A stretch of 64,000 bases of DNA from Phoronis australis. Its lineage: Eukaryota > Phoronida > Phoronidae. A model generated the notes under the pieces. The model worked only from the letters and a program-made list of their open reading frames with translations. It was not told the origin of the DNA and searched no databases. The stretch lies in contig NMRA01000024.1 in NCBI GenBank assembly GCA_002633005.1, positions 1,414,780-1,478,779 on the forward strand. Reading direction: 5' to 3'. This document shows positions 36,611 to 50,300 of this stretch, piece after piece. Numbering within the stretch: position 1 is the first letter of the stretch; each line of letters begins with the position of its first letter. Position numbers and translations under genes: made by a program.

Positions 36611-38353
36611 ACTCCTCTTGTGTGTTGGCTAATGCTGCTAACAACAGAGTATACCACTGAGTATTCTACAATGCTTTTATAACGCATTTGGGCTGAAAAG
36701 GCTTCATTCCAAGGAGCACGAAAGTTGCTGCAAAAGAGGGAAAATACCAGTGGCGAAACAGCTAGCGACGTGCAATTTGCAGCCCTGGCTCACCTCCACT
36801 GCTCCAGACAAAACTCACCCCTCCCGTCGAATCTGGCTCTGAAATCAGGCCTACGTTACGTCTAGTGCTAACTCTGACAGAGATGGAAGTGGAAAGTTTA
36901 TAAAAGTTATTTGCTCTGTAAGTTATTTATAATGAGCCTGTGGTCGATTACTTTATGAACTGCATTGGCAATAGATACTGCTTCATGTGCTTGTTGCAAC
37001 GGTTCCTGGTTTTCAGAACTTCGCAATTCACACGATGCACGATGATCATCGTAGACGTAGTTGGCACTGATCGGATATAGGCCTATAGCTAGGCAACGTA
37101 GCCCCTCGACTGACTCATAACGTAGAATTGAGGACTTGACAGGGACCTCAGGCGACTCACACTCCACTGATTTATCCACATTATTTTGAAAACATTTTGC
37201 CCTGTCACACATTGTGTGTCATAAAAGAGATTAGGCAATGACCATCGCCTCTGTTGGCCGGTCTGGTTCGGGCCAACAGAGGCGATGGTCATTGCCTAAA
37301 AAGAGATAAGCATACCTGCAGCTGACGCAGCAAGTAGAACTACTCTCGTTTGTCACATTGGTGTAGACTCGCAGTAGAACAGTAATTTTCTGTTGACCCC
37401 ATACCGTCCTGAGGTGCACCATACTAGTATACCAACTACGGACGGTCTCTCACGATGATTTAGCGTTATGTGGCATACACCTGCAGCATCCACATGCTTC
37501 ATCAGCCAAACTGGCCATCTTTGGAAAATAGAAGAGCTGACGTGAAACTTTTCACTCTACAAAATTTGGTTGCAATCAATGCTGCTGACTACTTACTTAG
37601 TTACTAACCTAATCCCATTGAGGTCTAAGACTAAGTACTTGCTGTTCGAGGCACAGCCATCCACTCTCATTCCGTATTCTATAATAGTAGGCACTCCTTA
37701 TAAAGTCTAGTGTTAAGCGAACAAGCATGGCCTATTTTTTGCAAATTACACATCAACTGTGAGAATAGGCCACCCACCAATTAAGGACCATAATGAATCT
37801 GTGGCATTAAAATAGGTTCCTGTGTTCTACTTGGAAGATTGACGCCAACCGATGCATTACCAGGACTGATTGAGGATTGAAGGAAATCATCAAAACAGTG
37901 TCATTATCTTTGAAATCCATTGCTTAGGTTCTTGTTTTGTTTAGTAGGGAAACTTAGTTTGGGCTTTCTTTACTGTACCGACTTAGTGTTTCTACTTGCA
38001 ATGAGTAGGGTGGAGTTTTTCGATTGCTTCATTGGGATTCTTCACTGTTAAGTTGATTCATATCTGTTTGAAGATTGAGACTTCGCCTCGACATATTTGG
38101 TGTTGCAACCCCTACTAGTAATTAGGTCAAGTAAAAAACCCACAAATATACAGTGGAATGAATCCCAGTTCACGGAGGGTAACCTAGCTGTTGATGGAAT
38201 CAATAAACTTGGTTGGTGTCTGTATAATGCTTTGTCACTGAAAATATTTTAAAAATGAAATAGCATGCGAGTTTGAATAAATAACAAATTGTAATATGGC
38301 TATAAGTGCATGAGTCATTATTTGATTGTCTCAGCAGATGTTTTGTTTTGTAG
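36611..38353. other. Intergenic space between the divergent RPS2 gene and the large plus-strand gene
   Basis: The two genes are divergently transcribed, so both promoters must lie here. No coding sequence is recognised. It contains a perfect hairpin (37231-37299). From about 37740 to 37920 it has a copy of the dispersed repeat also found at 7290-7480 (ACTTGGAAGATTGACGCCA is a shared block). Confidence 0.55.
37231..37299. repeat. Perfect 29-bp inverted repeat with 11-bp loop
   Basis: The arm 37231-37259 (TTAGGCAATGACCATCGCCT and nine more bases ending GGCC) is exactly the reverse complement of 37271-37299. AAAAGAGA occurs on both sides (37223-37230 and 37299-37306). Candidate explanations are a template-switch hairpin, a tiny foldback insertion, or a structured RNA. 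Confidence 0.9.
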
Positions 38354-38369
38354 TTGCTCACATGAATCA

Positions 38370-41300
38370 ATGGATACTGAAGTTGACCAAGAGCCTGAGG
38401 TAAAATCTTAAAATTAAATATGCAATATTCTTGCATGCAACTCTTAATTAATTACCTTCTTCTAAGTGTTAAAAATGCCTGTGGTGTGTTAGGTAGGGCA
38501 TGCATATTGAGCTGTGTATAAATGTAACTATGCTGCGAAAATGCATAAATATCACTTTGCAAGCATACAAAGCATAATGCAAATATGGATCGTTCCAAGG
38601 GTGATATCAGGTCTTACTGACCGAGAGAGAGAGCAGTATCGCCCAAGGACAGATGGCGACAGCAATACTGCTCTCCCGAGGTCTGTATTACCTGATACGC
38701 CCAAGAGATTGGTCTATACTTGTTTTGTTACAAAATCACTGATGCTTCCTTCCTCCGATGTTTCAGTTTCTTATTAGATTAGGTTGTTCTTACCTGCTTT
38801 GATGTACCTTCCATTCAGTAGCTAGGGTTATGGTTTCTAGTGGTTAGATTGTGAATAGCCTCGTTCAAACGGTATGAATGGAAAGTGATATTCCTCACTA
38901 AGCTGGTTTATTATTACGTCATATCGGAAGTTGTCGTTCCACCTTTCAGAGGACAGGGGTGTTATTACGGTAGTAGGTTATTACATTGTGAAGCTGTTGC
39001 TTCCTGCCTAGACCAGGCCCCGAGTGAGTTTTGAAGAATTGTCACCCGCCATCAAGATACAGGAAATAACTGCAAAGGATATGCAATAATCTGTTGACAC
39101 CCTATTTTGACTTATGATCTCTGCAAATCTCACAAAAATCACCGTACTATTAGATTNTCTCCCGAGGTCCGTATTACCTGATACGCCCAAGAGATTGGTC
39201 TATACTTGTTTTGTTACAAAATCACTGATGCTTCCTTCCACCGATGTTTCAGTTTCTTATTAGATTAGGTTGTTCTTACCTGCTTTGATGTACCTTCCAT
39301 TCAGTAGCTAGGGTTATGGTTTCTAGTGGTTAGATTGTGAATAGCCTCGTTCAAACGGTATGAATGGAAAGTGATATTCCTCACTAAGCTGGTTTATTAT
39401 TACGTCATATCGGAAGTTGTCGTTCCACCTTTCAGAGGACAGGGGTGTTATTACGGTAGTAGGTTATTACATTGTGAAGCTGTTGTTTCCTGCCTAGACC
39501 AGGCCCCGAGTGAGTTTTGAAGAATTGTCACCCGCCATCAAGATACAGGAAATAACTGCAAAGGATATGCAATAATTTGTTGACACCCTATTTTGACTTA
39601 TGATCTCTGCAAATCTCACAAAAATCACCGTACTAATAGATTCAACTTTCGTTGTACTCGACGTCACGTATCCCTTAGTGCAGTGCAGTAGATCAAACCA
39701 CACACTTTAGCATTTTCTATAGAACATCGCAGCCTACCATCACATTTTCATGCCAAACTGTTGCCTCCGACTTGGAGTAACTATCGATTGTTTCTTGCCC
39801 ATGCTTGTATGGGGGGAGGGGGATGGGTGTTTAAGCATGTTATCAAGTATGTTGTGTGTTACTACATGTCTAAATGCGGTTTCTATGGCTGTATTGTAAA
39901 ATAGGTTTGAATCGACTACAAACTTGTGTTCTGTCAAAGAAACTAGAGTTATATATCACTGCAATCTCAAATTGTTCTTAGCTCAGGTGAGGAGTGGTTT
40001 CTGGGCATGGAAAAATTGACAGGCAGTATTGACTGAGACCATGCCTGGCACATAAAATGGCCGCCAAAACAAACCATTGTATGAACTGTCAATTCTTTCC
40101 AACTGCTTAAATCACGTCTAATTTAAACAAGGAACAGTTAAATACCAATTTGGTTCATATCCAAACTTTGGTTTTGTGATGAAAGGTGACTTTATTGCAA
40201 CTTTAAGACCTGTCTCCAGCGTAACTTCGCTCTCACAAAGATTATTGGAGTAGATCAATTGTATGCTGGATGTTTAGTGGCTAATGAGTCAAACTATCAA
40301 GGTCAAATGTCCGTCAATAAGTTGACCCTTTCTTCTATGAAGCTTTTTGAAAACCACTGTTGTCTTTGAGTTCGCCCAACTCTGATAATTACCTCATGGC
40401 CCAGGGTATGATCTTTGAACTCAGACTCGACTCTGACTGGAGACTTAAGATCTATTTAGTTGCATGATTTGAGTATTTGAGTGCAAACCTGTAAGTTCAC
40501 TTGAAGTGTGCCATGATAGTGTTTATTAATTCTGAGTTTTGTGTATAGAGATTAGATCCTAAACCCAGATGTCATAATTTCTCAGTGGCACCTGATCACC
40601 ATAGTAACAGCAGATTACGTAACTATTAAGAAGGTGCAAGGCAGTTTCTGGATGCTATACATGCAGACATAAACTATTGTATGTGTCTGAGAGCCAGCTC
40701 AATTGGACTTGTCTTGCCAATGTACTGAGCATCAACGACTTATTTCAGAGAGAGCCCTTGCAGTTTCCCCTGGAGACCGACAGTTTGGACGATGTATCCA
40801 GGGAGTTGATGCTGCACATAAAACAGGTATGGGCGGCATTGACACTGCTGCATGGAAGTGATATTGTTTTTCTACAATTGATATTTTGAGGTAGTCTGTA
40901 AAGAAAACAGATGTGCATAAATCCATCTGTTTTCATGTTTGTGTTATTATTTTTATGTATGTTCAGTAAAATTTTGACAATTTAGGGCAGTAGCGGACGG
41001 CCAAGTGAGATTTTTATCATTTTATTCCTTAAGAGATATATCACATCAAATTGTTGCTTTTTCATGCTCAAGTTCTGCACAATAGCTAGATAGTATTTTG
41101 ATAAAAATGTGGGCATTCACATCATAATTGGAAAGAAATTGAATAATCAGCGCAAGTACTTCGTGTTCAATGTTTTGCTTTAATCGCTAAAACATTATCA
41201 AGACAATAAACCTGATGCACTCAACAGTAGGCATAATATGGCCAGAGAACATAACAGAGATAAGCTCTGTAAAAAGCCTTTGTCCATTCAGGCTAGCAAA

Positions 41301-44300
41301 GCTGCTCATTCTCTCAATCAGCAGCAGAACTCTTTTACCTTGATTGCTGTTAGGATGTACATTGGTCTATTGTCTTGATAATGCTTTAGCGATTAAAACA
41401 AAACGTGGCACATGAATCTCTATGTAGATGCGCTGATTTTGAATTTCTTGCTATGAATTGGCCAAAATCTGATTCAATCTACGTAGTTAGAAGCCCTTTA
41501 AAAATGAAAAGAAGATATTTTTTTGCAAAATTGTTGCATAAGAAGTTGGTGAGATTTTGTCACAATGTATGTAAAATCTCTCAATCTCGATTAATTTAAG
41601 GTTCTTTGCCGAATCAGGGTTTGAGGAAACTTTTGTCGCACTTTGGTTCTTTAAGCTTTTGTTATGTAGTACTCTTGACAGTAGTGACCGTTGTGCCCCC
41701 TGGTGACTTTATTAATTAAAGTGCCCCCAAACGCCATTTTGGTTGTTTGACATAAAATTGCCTTGGTGTCATTATACAGTGCATTTCAACACTTTTATAG
41801 CACAGTATTATAGAGTTGTTCAAAGTCAAGAAAACACGACAAAGGCATCGGTAATGATACATTCGTGCCTCCTCATGTGGTACAATAAAGCTCCTCAATT
41901 CAAACGGAAATATTTCCGAAAGTTGTCATTCTTCCATTTTTTTCTATAACACACTGGATTGTTAAAAGTGCTCAAATTTCAACATTTATTGATGACGGTT
42001 GCACAGTGTGAACTGCGCACATTTTTAAGCAAAGTTTGCTTCCTGTTCACTTTTCTTGAAATTTTTAATTGATGACGTATTGTGCTCGATTTGAATGAAC
42101 TTCTAATTACTTTTCCACAAGGCCATTTTTGTTTATATTTTTTTTCTTACCAACATTTTGTTAATTTGAGGGAAAAACAGACAAAATGTATTAGTACGAG
42201 TTTTTCAATAATCACCTTCAGAATAGAAACCACTCGAACGCAACTGTCTGTTCCCATGGGTGTGTCCAGTAAGGATTTCCAATCAGTGCCCTGTTCACAA
42301 CAAAGGCTTCATTGTTGATCCTCAAAATCTCTGCAATACAGTAAATACATGTGTGTGTTCTCGTCGTTGAAGGTAGCTGAAAAGCTGTTGTACCACTGGA
42401 AGACATTTCCTATCAACCTCCCACCCTCTGTTGTGGATGCAGAGAATGGCGAACGGGTATGTCTTCGTGAGATTGCTCATCTTGCTTTGCTGTAGTTGGG
42501 ATTTGGGTGTCATGGGTTGTAGTTTGAGCAGATAGAGCCAATCTTTTGTACTTTCATATTTCTGCCATCGTCATCAGCTGTGGGGGTCTCATCTTTTTCT
42601 TCAAGGAATTAGAAAATAAATATTTTTTTGCGTTTCAAGATAAAAAACTATTATGCTAAGTGGAATTTCTCACGTAATGCTCTAGAGCTCAGAACCCTCT
42701 GACATTGTGAAATATGAATCATAAAATTCTACCATTCATGGCTTGACACTAATTGTTGCCCGACGACTCAACAGCAGATATCTTTTGCTGTCGAAGTTTC
42801 AAAAATGGTGTGCTCCGAAGGGCTAGTTGATTTAAACAGTTAGTGAATTTGTATTTGTATCCAGAACTGAAACGAAACAAAACAACTTGCAATTAATGTA
42901 ATTGTTGATTTGAAAGGCTTACAACTTGAAAATTTGGGCTAGTGAGTTTTCGCATTAAAGAAGTGAATTGTTTTTGTTTGCCTTCCCGATATGCAAGCTA
43001 ACGAAAAAGTTCGTGTCAAACCCTGCTACTTGGAATTGGTGGGAAAGATGCGCAAGTGATCATAGTGTACCTTAGTATGAATGCACCAGTCTGTAAATGT
43101 TCACTTCCTGTCCATTACTGAGTCCCTGAATGAGGGGACTAAGGTAATTGAAGCTAAATGTACGGGGGTTAGGAAAACATAGGTGTGCCTACATGGTACT
43201 CTAGGCACAGTTTGTACTGTGTGATGAATTTTCCCAATCTTCCTAGATGACTAAATGCATTTATCTCAGTGAAATTTCTCACTTTAAAGAGCTCTTATGG
43301 CATGATGCAGTTGCATTTCTCTACTGTCTACCGTTTCCTTGCAGGAAGGTATCTCGTTTGAGCATCTGTTTAAAGCCCCAAATTTTGATGAACTTGAGGA
43401 AGTAGCGATTGGTGCCAATGGTCACCTGAAGAAACTTAATGACAAACAACTCCAGGATGTGTGGAACGCTGGGTAAGAGGTAGACAAATAAATGTTGTCC
43501 TCTCTGCCATTCAAAGGCTTCAAAAATGTCTACACCGATCAAGCAACAAATAGGTGTACATACACTGATAATGAGACAAGTTCCTCCTCACTGTGTCCAT
43601 TAATACCATGCCTTGAAGCTTTGCTATTTCAAATAGCCTCAAAAACTGACTTTATAGCTAAGCTATCGGACATCAAGTTTTTTTCAAATTATGCACCCCA
43701 TGAGCTGATTATTGTATGAGAGGGTTGCTGTAATTTTAGAACCCGCAGTTTGCTGCGAATTTTTCAGGTGAAAACAAAAATGGCCTGGAGTTGAGAGATA
43801 ATGGAGAAAAGCATGTTAATGACTTGAAAAGTCATAGTTTGGGAGAGAAATCAATGAGGAAAAAGGATGAATGTAAGGAGTATGTAATTTGTTGCCAGAA
43901 AGTTACACTATAGGATGTGTGGCTGAGGCTGTCAAAGCTTTGCTAGTGTGACTTGACATAAGGTGTTTTATCATAGATTGGTAGGAGACAGTTTATGTAA
44001 GGCATTTTTATGAAGAGACCAATTTGTGTGTTGAAAACAAATAATTAAAATTAAAAGTTAAGATTTTTTTGTTTTATTTTTGTTTTATATTTCATTTGTT
44101 GCGGTGTTCAGGAGGAGGATAACTTTCTGTGCATTGCAGGATACCGCTTTATGTAAGGCATTCTAGACATTGCATTTGGTTAGATGTTTCTTGGGGCCAC
44201 GGTATAGCCCTTCATGCATTTCATCTGGAGATATTGTAACTGGAATTTCCTGGAGAATCGGACAATCCAGTAGAAATTTTTGCATATGATGCAGCTAAAG

Positions 44301-47300
44301 AACTATGTTAGGGTCTTAACGAGAACAAAAACTAATTTAAATTGGTAATGTACCGCTTTTTTCGTTAACAGAACATGGAGTTTGACATTTTTGTCATTAT
44401 GACAGCAGTGTTTAAATCTAGCGATTCACCATGTTTCATGCTATGGTTAGATATTAACACGATTGGCACGATTATGAGTGTAAGGATTTTAGACCTACAT
44501 TTTTAATGACTCTATTCAAAGCATCTTCATAATGTTTGTCGTTGTGTTCAAGTTATGTGCTCATAAGTTTGAGGTCAAAATAAGTTCACAGCTTTGCACC
44601 TTGCCGTTTTGTACACAGCAACCTGTAGTCAGAGAGATCCGTGAAGAATCCTGTTTTCTGGAGCGTGTTGTCAAAACGAAGTAACCTTTTCCTGTGGTGT
44701 GGATTTATGAAAAAGAATGTTTAAGTTACTTGACCTGATTGTGTGAGATGCCATTCTTTGTTGCTGTAGTGAGTTTGAAGTGGACAGCATCCACTTTCCC
44801 GGCCAAGTCCACAGATGGCGCCTCACTCAACTCCTCCAGAAAGGCAGCAAAAGAGCCCACGAACAATTACTGAAGGTGAGGTGTATTGTGTGAAACACGG
44901 GCACACAAATTTCTCTTGACACAACTGCATGTTAAGAAACATTACAGTGAGTGTTGTTGCTAGTGATGGAAACGAGGAATAAGTTCAAAGGGCCTGCGGT
45001 GTGAAACATCTCCAGTGAGCTCCTTCAGGTGACTAATGCCCAGCTCACAAGTGACAGACTTGAAGTATTTTGATGCCTCTTTAAGAAGCGATAATGGATG
45101 AGTTGGCGATATCTTGACCATGTTTTCCGTATTTATGTCAGATATACGAGATGATCTGGAGAAAATCTTTGGCTCATAGGGGTTTGTTTCAACTTTTTTT
45201 CTCGAAAGCGTCCAGTTAGGATCTTTTTCAGGTTCTGTCATGGTATTTGCTATGTTGTTGTGTGTGAGTGAATATCACTTTGTATGCTCATTATTGTTGA
45301 CAGGATGCCTCGTTTTCACTGCGCCTTTTGATTATCACGGCAAGGAACAGGTTCTATTCGCACTTCTTCAGCGTGTCCGAATCCATCCGTGGTCTGGGCA
45401 GGGGGCTGTGGAAACTACTCGGTAAGTTCAGTAACATGTTCCATAAACTTTTTGGAGACTAGATTTTTGTTGTTTGGGAGACTTTTGTGCAAAATGTGCG
45501 ACAAGAGGGTTGTGCGTTTTCGAATTTGAAAAAGCATCTCATGATGCCCTTGCTGTCAGCTGACAGAGACATCTTATGTAAATGGCAATGACTAACTTAG
45601 TTAAGAAAGGATTTTACTTTTTCTTTGCCACTCAAGTTTAGAAACATCTCTTTCCTGTGTGCAGCAGTTGGTTTGCACAAAAAGTTGCAAAGTATCATTT
45701 GGTACCCAAAAGGTAAACATTAAATTGGTAGAATTCTGAACCAACTTAAGGTGCTTAGTAAAACGATCTCTGTATATTTGGGTATTGTATCATTTTGTCA
45801 TTGAGCCATGCACGGGGTGTATTATAGACCTGGTCATTGGTATGCCGTCTACTACTCCTGGCAACATCACAAAGAAGATACACGGTGAAAGGACAAAGTA
45901 CTTAGTGGCTGAACTGGATCTCAAAGTAGGTTTTCTTAACGTGTCAGCCTTTCAAAAATTTTTTATGACTTAAACGCCAAGTGATTTGTGGAATTAGGAA
46001 TGAAACTGATGACCGTTATATGCATAGGATGGTAGAAGTTTTGTAGTAAGGGCAGTCAACGACAAGCATATTCTACATCCGCTGGGGTTTGAACAGGCTT
46101 AGTAAGAAAGAGATTTAGCGAAATGAAACCATGCAGGTAGCAATCTGTAGATTGCATTCAGCACCCTTACTGATCAAGAAGACGGCATTAAGCCAATTAT
46201 CTGCAAAATGTTTGAGTTAATGCCAATGAAAGTATAAATTTTCTTATCATATAAAGTATGTAGAATAATCGATTTTTGACTTTTAGGTCTATCAATTGGG
46301 TCACCTGAACTTGTCTTTTTTGGTACCAACTGTTGCTGAATCTAAACGTTTAAAGTGAAGTCATAAAAATGTTACATATTTAAAGTTTTTATTTTGTTTT
46401 GGTTTGAGTTTTTTATAAAACATAAAAATCCTAGTGTTGCTATGTTTTGATAGTCTCTGGCTCAAAAGTGGAACATTTCATATAAAATTTCTGTATTTAT
46501 TTTGTTTTGGAAAACTGTACAAAAATGATATCTTGTGAAGTTTCATTGCTGAGATATGATGCCCTAAACTTAGCCAAATTTGAACATTTTTTCATGGTCC
46601 CACGTAACTTCAACACTTTTACTCTGTCCAGAGTTATTATCACAAGCGTTAACTGTGATATGTAAATCGTCTCAAACTCGTTTAATAATAAATTTATTCC
46701 AGTTTCAAGTTACACTGGCCTCCGAAAACATGCATAATCTCACTTCGGGTGATGTACAAAGCCATGTAGATATTTGATGTCATATATGTTAGACAATTAT
46801 CTAGTATCTTGTTGTCGCTGGTTTTGTAATGTAAAGTAATGTACTATTTGCATGTAGCTAGATGGTTCCTTCTTGTTTTAAGCCAAGCTCACAGCAGGAG
46901 TGGAACGACTTCTGCGAATACATCAAGGACAAGTGTAGTATGTTGGTGATGGAGAAACACAAGGTGAGGCTGCCTCGGCCATGACAGAGCCATTGCTATG
47001 CCCCTTGAACCGCGAATAATTGTGTAATGAACGTAGAGCTGTCTGTTCTCAGTCAATGTCAACTGGGCCGTTGTGGTCTGTGTACTATTTATAATACAAT
47101 AATCGATGATCGCTGTTTTGTTAGTGGGTAAATAGGGTATTGTACTGTTACTAGTTCTGTAATGACACTGTGGTATCTGTGGGATTGATATCATTTCCTG
47201 CTCACAATGTATTACAGTTTGTATTTTCTCTTAAGTTCTTACCAATAGAAGTGTAAAAATGACCCGCTTCCTCTTTACGGTCTCGAATTTCAGCCATTGG

Positions 47301-50300
47301 GGGATTATTACATGGTTTCTGCTACTTTAACATTGTTCCTGTCGTAAATAATGTCACTGACACTGCGTGAAGGTGGCAACCGTCATTTTATTTTCGTTTT
47401 GAATTGAATTCTGAAGCCAGAGCACATGACAGCTCCCACCTTACAATTCATGAATAAAGGATTAGTCAAGTAATTTCCAAACATGAACGAAAGGGAATAA
47501 AGACTGTCAATAATGAAAAGTGTTGTGTGTTTAATCAATTTTGCTTATCTGAAAACTTGCTCCCGAAGTGCAGCCGTATATTATGATAATAAATAATGTG
47601 TAGTAACTAGCAGTTATGTTCTAAAAGACTTTGTACTGTATAAGATTTAATTATTTTTCAGAAATAGTGTCTTAGAAACGGACTTCTGGACAAATCAGCC
47701 AATATATTTGCTTTGATTTTGCATTTTTATTAGTCTGAAAAGACAGATTCAAAACTGTTTTTCATGTACAAAATTGTTCTCTTAATTTCCTTAATCGTGA
47801 TAACACTTTTGTGTCTGTTGCCACGAAGAAAATACGGAACAACAGAGTAAGTCTCGAAAAATCACTGCGACTGGTCAGTCCTTCCAAACTTTGATTGCTT
47901 TTGTTGAATTGCAGTACGGTCATCTTGCCAACTGAATGAAGATTGTGGCACTATCATTGCAAGCTAATTTTTAAGTCCTGTTTGATAAGCGTAATTTGCA
48001 TATTCTTAATTTCACCTGTGATCAGTAATTATTGGTCTGGAAACTAAGGTACAGATTTTAACATGCTGTAATTCAGCGTCAAAAAACGCTAACTTGGTTT
48101 AGGGGGTTTTCTGTTATGAAAATGGTCTCACCATCTTCCTTACATAGGGTGAAGGAAATCAATGGGTTTGGGATGAATTGAATTTAGTTACTGCTTGAGG
48201 CTTGGATCATCATGTTGGATTGTGGAACCATTATTCCTTAACATTTGTTGCTGTATTGTTTTGGCAGACGATCAATAACCATGACCTTGACCCGCCTAGC
48301 GTGCCCTACCTGTACCAAACCCCAAATGGACAAGACATAGATCTGAGACTGCTCAACAAAGGTTAGCTGCCATACATTTAGTTGTCATTCGTAGCTTAGT
48401 CACTTTAGTGTGAGCTTTGTGTAATAGTAAAGGTGTGATGGATGGTCAATCAAATTGTAATCGGATTGCGATGCGAGAGCGCCCGATATCGATACGCCAA
48501 GGCCCATTTCGATTCGATTTTTAGTTCTAGTTTTCGCGGTTATGTGTCTTACAATGTTACAATTTTTTGTATCGTTCTTTTGAAAAGTATTATTGAGATC
48601 ATTTTGATCAAATAAATAGCTCGGGGGTAATTGATTAGTTGGACTCTTATCGTATTTAATGAATTTTTGTTGCTAAAATTGGTATGAGTGGTAAATTAAC
48701 TACTTATTGTAGAATAAATGAATTAAGCTCACAAGCAAGAAAGAAATCAAAAATAACCTAATTCCTCTCAAAGAAACCTGGAATCGAATTCTAAAAATAC
48801 ATCATAGTCCTATTCAATAAGGATCTCAGTTCCACAATAATCTCCTGTATCCTTAAATTCATGTAGTTATATTTCTTGCAATTTTACAATGAAAAATGGT
48901 TAGGAATAGTTGGTTACTCACTTTGGAAAACTTAGCTGTTTTATTGTTATTTTGACATTTTATACTCTTGTAGTGTTGCAAAGACGATGTCAAAGTGAAG
49001 GTTTCATAGAGTGTGTAACATGTTGGTGTCCTTTGAAGAAATCTTAATGCTGCGTCTTTCATATCCCTGTGTCCCATATTCCGTTGTTTCTTATTACAAG
49101 TCGTCTTTTCCTGAATTTTTTTGATAAAAACATGTATTATTGCTCTTATAGTCTTTCATAAAAAGTGGATAAAGGAGTTGTTCAACAAGTCAAGGGAGTA
49201 GTATCATTTTCAGAGTTAACATTTGGCTTTACACAGTGACCCTGTATGATTATGTGTTCAGACGATGTCTCACAGTCTGAGCCAGTGAAGTCATTAAGAG
49301 AGTTAGAGTAGGGGGAGAATTTTAAAGTGAAGTTTCAGCATCAAGGTTGTATAATGTGCCTTGAAGTGCTTCCCTTCAGCCTTGGATGCTATGAAAATTG
49401 GCAAGTTGTTATTTTACAAACTGCCCAAAATCTCAAGTGTCGCATTTGCAGGATTCAGAGTGCACTTACAAGTTCTAGCTTGCGAAATGGTGCGGACAAA
49501 AAAAGCAAGTCAAGTGTTTTTCTGCACTTGCTTTGTCGACTCTAAGGTGACTAATTCTGTCAGGGTATTTTTAAAATACTGAGTTTCACATGGTTTGCCT
49601 CTTATGGGGGGAAGTTTGAAAAAAATTTGTTCAAAGAGTTAGAATTCTCAAGTCGCACACGTGCAACTAAGGTAAATTGGCCAAACTCTCAGTTCACATT
49701 TCCATAGTTTGACCTGCTGCTCATTATGTTAAGCCTGGTCTTTGATTAAACAACTTCGGCACTTGCTCTTTGAGAACTGTTGTTCCTCCAAGATATGTTT
49801 CTATGGTTCCTCTTTCTTGAATTGTGTGTTTACTCCATTGCTCTTCAGACCTCCTTCACAAGTGTACTGACATCCTGGAGGTGATCCTGGACCGTGAATC
49901 TAAAGGCTGGCTAGTGCAATACAAGAACAGGCTGTTGGCGGAGATCAAAGCCGGTTAGTGAACGGGTGGCTGTGCCTCACAGAGGGTGCTGCTGCATGGG
50001 CCACATCATGGTGTGAATGGTTTAATATATTTAAAGAGCAAGTTTTGCCTACTTCCATGAGGGAAAGTTGATGTTTCATTTTTGCATTGCATGTGTGTGA
50101 ATGGTAATACGTTTTGCTTGAATGTGCATGCAGCTGTTTCTGATAGCTTTCGAAAAATTTTGAATATATTCCGAAATAATTCTGATTTTAGGCCAAAGCA
50201 ATGACAGAGAATAGATGGAAAGCATTTTGGCAATACAGTATTTTTTGACTCACTTCTTTTTACAGATAACAAGACAAAAGATGACATTTCTGACATACTG

